Made by a program: the position numbers and the translations under genes. A stretch of 64,000 nucleotides of DNA from Stictocephala bisonia (Eukaryota; Arthropoda; Insecta; Hemiptera; Membracidae): positions 1,046,347 to 1,110,346 of the forward strand of contig JAQJVL010000005.1 in NCBI GenBank assembly GCA_035578905.1. Direction: 5' to 3'. Numbering within the stretch: the first letter of the stretch is position 1; each line of letters starts with the position of its first letter. The notes below the pieces were generated by a model. The model saw only the letters and a list, made by a program, of their open reading frames with translations. It did no database searches and was not told the DNA's origin. This document shows, piece by piece, positions 60,966 to 64,000 of the stretch.

Positions 60966-62285
60966 CTGAAAAAGGTATCAAATTAAGTTTTATAATTAGT
61001 TAATAGCTAAAAACAATCTTATTTCAAAATGTTCTTTTTTATACCAGGGAGTCTAGAAATGTTTTTTTTGGAAACTCATGAGAAGATTTAAAAGGAAATT
61101 GTATTTATTTATTTTGGTTATCAATACATACATTAATTAGGTTGTGTATCAGAATCAAACAATTTTTAGTAAATTAATTTATACAAAACTCTTCATTGAA
61201 ATATACTGCCTTCCCTTTTTGCTAAGTATACCTCATTTTATATCTACAGTAAGTCCATTTAAAACTTGTTGCATGGAAAGTTCAAAAATACCTTTTCACT
61301 TTTTTCCATTTTGTTAAATTGTGATGAACCATTATAAACTTATTTAATCAAATTCTTCTCCTCAATCACATAATTATTTCTCACGAAATTATTCATTTAT
61401 TTGATAAAGATCATTGCAACGGTATACTGAAGACATGAATTTTCATTTTTAACTTTATTAAGGTAACAAGCTTAAATTTTACACAACTGTATATAATAAA
61501 AACAGAACTTAAAGATTCTGATACCACTTGTTTCAAACTGCCCAAAGCACAAACGTAATATTCAGTACTTTTCCAGAATGGAATAATTATAATATTATTA
61601 TTATAAAAAATAAAATAAATGTTTTATTTCTTCCTCCTTTTGTTCAAATCATCCAGTTACTTTATTTTCAGTTATATCATTTATTGCCACTAACTAGGTC
61701 CCTTCTATTGATATTGTTAATAAATGAGTTTAGTATGATAGTAATAAATTAAAAAAAAGATGAAAACATTTCTAAGTAAATTGGTCTTGTAAGTGTATGT
61801 GAATAAACAGCTGAAACCAATGCTTACTTGACATTCTGTCTGCGCCGACTTACATAGACGTTACACTAACAATGGAAAAGGGACAAATTAACTGGATTAA
61901 ATTGGATGTACATATAAATATGTAAACTATGCCAAATTAGCAAAGTTAACATAACATTATTGGGATACTGTAAAAAGAAACCAGTATTCTAAAGAATATA
62001 GACATAATTTATTTTTATTTATTAAAAACTACAGTTCCTTCTCAAATTGAAAAAAGGTAAATAAATGGGCTAATAATATGTTTATAAAACTATTAAATAA
62101 AGTACAAAGTGATCTCGTATTCATTGGGAAAATATTATATGAATATTTCATATTCCATAACTGAAGATTATTTTTACAAGGGTTCTTATAGTAGCTTATC
62201 AATAATTGTAAGAGTAGAAAAGGTACTCAGGCTGAATCATCCATATCTAGAATGTAGGAAACTTAGTCACTAAGAATTGTATGTA
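60966..62285. other. Intron upstream of exon A, no clear feature
   Basis: AT-rich, with short chance frames only. A possible micro-exon at about 61825-61845 was examined and not accepted. Confidence 0.4.
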
Positions 62286-64000
62286 CAGGTGAGGAGGCAT
62301 CAAACGCCATATCTCTGGAATGTGAGACTGTGAGAGTGTATAATCACGAGTTGTATGTACTTTATAGTACAGGTGAGGAGACATAAAACACTATATGTAC
62401 AGAATGTGAGAGTGTATAATCACGGGTTGTATTTACTGTCTAGTACAGGTGAGGAGGCATCAAACACTATATGTACAGAATATGAGAGTGTATAATCACA
62501 AGTTGTATGTACTGTATAGTACAGATGAGGAGGCATCAAACACTATATGTACAGAATGTGAGGGTGTATAATCACGAGTTGTATGTACTGTATAATACAG
62601 GTGAGGAGACATCAAACACCATATCTACAGAATGTGAGAGAGTATAATCACGGGTTGTATGTACTGTATAGTACAGGAGAGGAGACATCAAACACCATAT
62701 CTACAGAATGTGAGAGAGTATAATCACGAGATGTATGTACTGTATAGTACAGGTGAGGAGACATCAAACACCATATCTACAGCATGTGGGAGTGTATAAT
62801 CACGAGATGTATGTACCGTATAATACAGGTGAGGAGACATCAAACACCATATCTACAGAATGTGAGAGAGTATAATCACGGGTTGTATGTACTGTATAGT
62901 ACAGGAGAGGAGACATCAAACACCATATCTACAGAATGTGAGAGAGTATAATCACGAGATGTATGTACTGTATAGTACAGGAGAGGAGACATCAAACACC
63001 ATATCTACAGAATGTGAGAGAGTATAATCACGAGATGTATGTACCGTATAGTACAGGTGAGGAGGCATAAAATAACACATCTACAGAATGTGAGAGTGTA
63101 TAATCACGAGTTGTATGTACAGTATAGTACAGGTGATGAGGCATAAAACATATCTACAGAATGTGAGAGTGTATAATCACGAGATGTATGTACCGTATAG
63201 TACAGGAGAGGAGACATCAAACACCATATCTACAGAATGTGAGAGTGTATAATCACGAGATGTATGTACTGTATAGTACAGGAGAGGAGACATCAAACAC
63301 CATATCTACAGAATGTGAGAGTGTATAATCACGAGATGTATGTACTGTATAGTACAGGAGAGAAGACATCAAACACCATATCTACAGAATGTGAGAGAGT
63401 ATAATCACGGGTTGTATGTACTGTATAGTACAGGAGAGGAGACATCAAACACCATATCTACAGCATGTGGGAGTGTATAATCACGGGTTGTATGTACTGT
63501 ATAGTACAGGAGAGGAGACATCAAACACCATATCTACAGAATGTGAGAGAGTATAATCACGAGATGTATGTACCGTATAGTACAGGTGAGGAGGCATAAA
63601 ATAACATATCTACAGAATGTGAGAGTGTATAATCACGAGTTGTATGTACAGTATAGTACAGGTGAGGAGGCATAAAACATATCTACAGAATGTGAGAGTG
63701 TATAATCACGAGATGTATGTACCGTATAGTACATGTGAGGAGGCATAAAACAACGTATCTACAGAATGTGAGAGTGTATAATCACGAGTTGTATATACTG
63801 TATACTACAGAAGAGGAGGCATAAAACAACTTATCTACAGAATGTGAGAGTGTATAATCACGAGATGTATGTACCGTATAGTACAGGTGAGGAGACATAA
63901 AACAACATATCTACAGAATGTGAGAGTGTATAATCACGAGTAGTATATACTGTATAGTACAGGAGAGGAGGCATCAAACACCATATCTACAGAATATGAG
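62285..64000 (+). repeat. 76-bp minisatellite, about 22 copies, runs off the window
   Basis: Units of 76 bp: ATCTACAGAATGTGAGAGTG, TATAATCACGAGATGTATGT, ACTGTATAGTACAGGAGAGG and AGACATCAAACACC. Some copies are shorter (AAAACATATC in place of the AAACACCATATC block). Two sub-variants (CGGGTTG and CGAGATG) alternate irregularly. The array continues past the right edge. Confidence 0.95.

Noticed and set aside
61820..61850. Possible micro-exon on the minus strand with ATG followed by GTAAGC
   Set aside because: It would end in the wrong phase to join the 60.9-kb exon and encodes nothing like a rabphilin N terminus.

Overview
The window looks like insect nuclear DNA, most likely hemipteran (that last step is inference). 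It is AT-rich, has long introns with GT-AG junctions, carries many mariner, non-LTR, Copia-like, piggyBac-like and Tigger-like relics, and has no prokaryotic gene organisation. No complete RNA gene, CRISPR array or operon is present.

One host gene organises the window. Read on the minus strand from 60965 down to the stop codon at 10189, fifteen exons join with matching phases at all fourteen junctions into 647 codons plus a stop. The product is rabphilin (Rph), the Rab3/Rab27 effector of secretory and synaptic vesicles. Its order is an N-terminal helix, a Rab-binding domain with a FYVE-like double zinc finger, a Ser/Glu-rich linker, and two calcium-binding C2 domains. The start codon is missing: the first recognised exon begins in mid-codon, so at least one 5' exon lies above 60965, in the last 3 kb or outside the window. 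The coding sequence is about 1.95 kb spread over about 51 kb.

The introns are filled by mobile and tandem repeats. From the 3' end of the gene upwards: a decayed mariner and a 53-bp minisatellite (10.3-13.7 kb); a tRNA-like SINE and a truncated LINE (13.9-16.5 kb); a 36-bp-type minisatellite that changes orientation (16.8-17.2 kb); a mariner relic, a long LINE flanked by Tigger-like repeats, a piggyBac-like MITE nested in a hAT-like inverted repeat, and a foldback MITE (18.5-27.9 kb); a 41-bp minisatellite and a MITE (28-31 kb); a mariner end, a Copia relic with inverted gag, and a LINE (31.2-38.3 kb); a mariner and another 36-bp-type array (39.7-42.3 kb); a long-TIR DDE transposon and an 83/84-bp minisatellite (42.8-46.9 kb); a single copy of a repeat arm, a 30-bp array and a SINE (48.4-49.6 kb); a Tigger-like element (51.5-52.3 kb); the longest 36-bp-type array, a deleted mariner and an RT relic (54-56.7 kb); a 1-kb palindrome and a LINE 3' end (58.3-60.5 kb). 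A 76-bp minisatellite runs off the right edge.

Positions 1-10188 lie downstream of Rph. They hold a three-copy 30-bp repeat, a possible retroposed A-tail, non-LTR endonuclease and RT relics, a Tigger-like MITE, a short duplication, and otherwise featureless AT-rich DNA. I see no clearly new biological system. The most unusual structures are the 36-bp minisatellite family shared by four introns of one gene and the 1-kb palindrome beside the zinc-finger exon.
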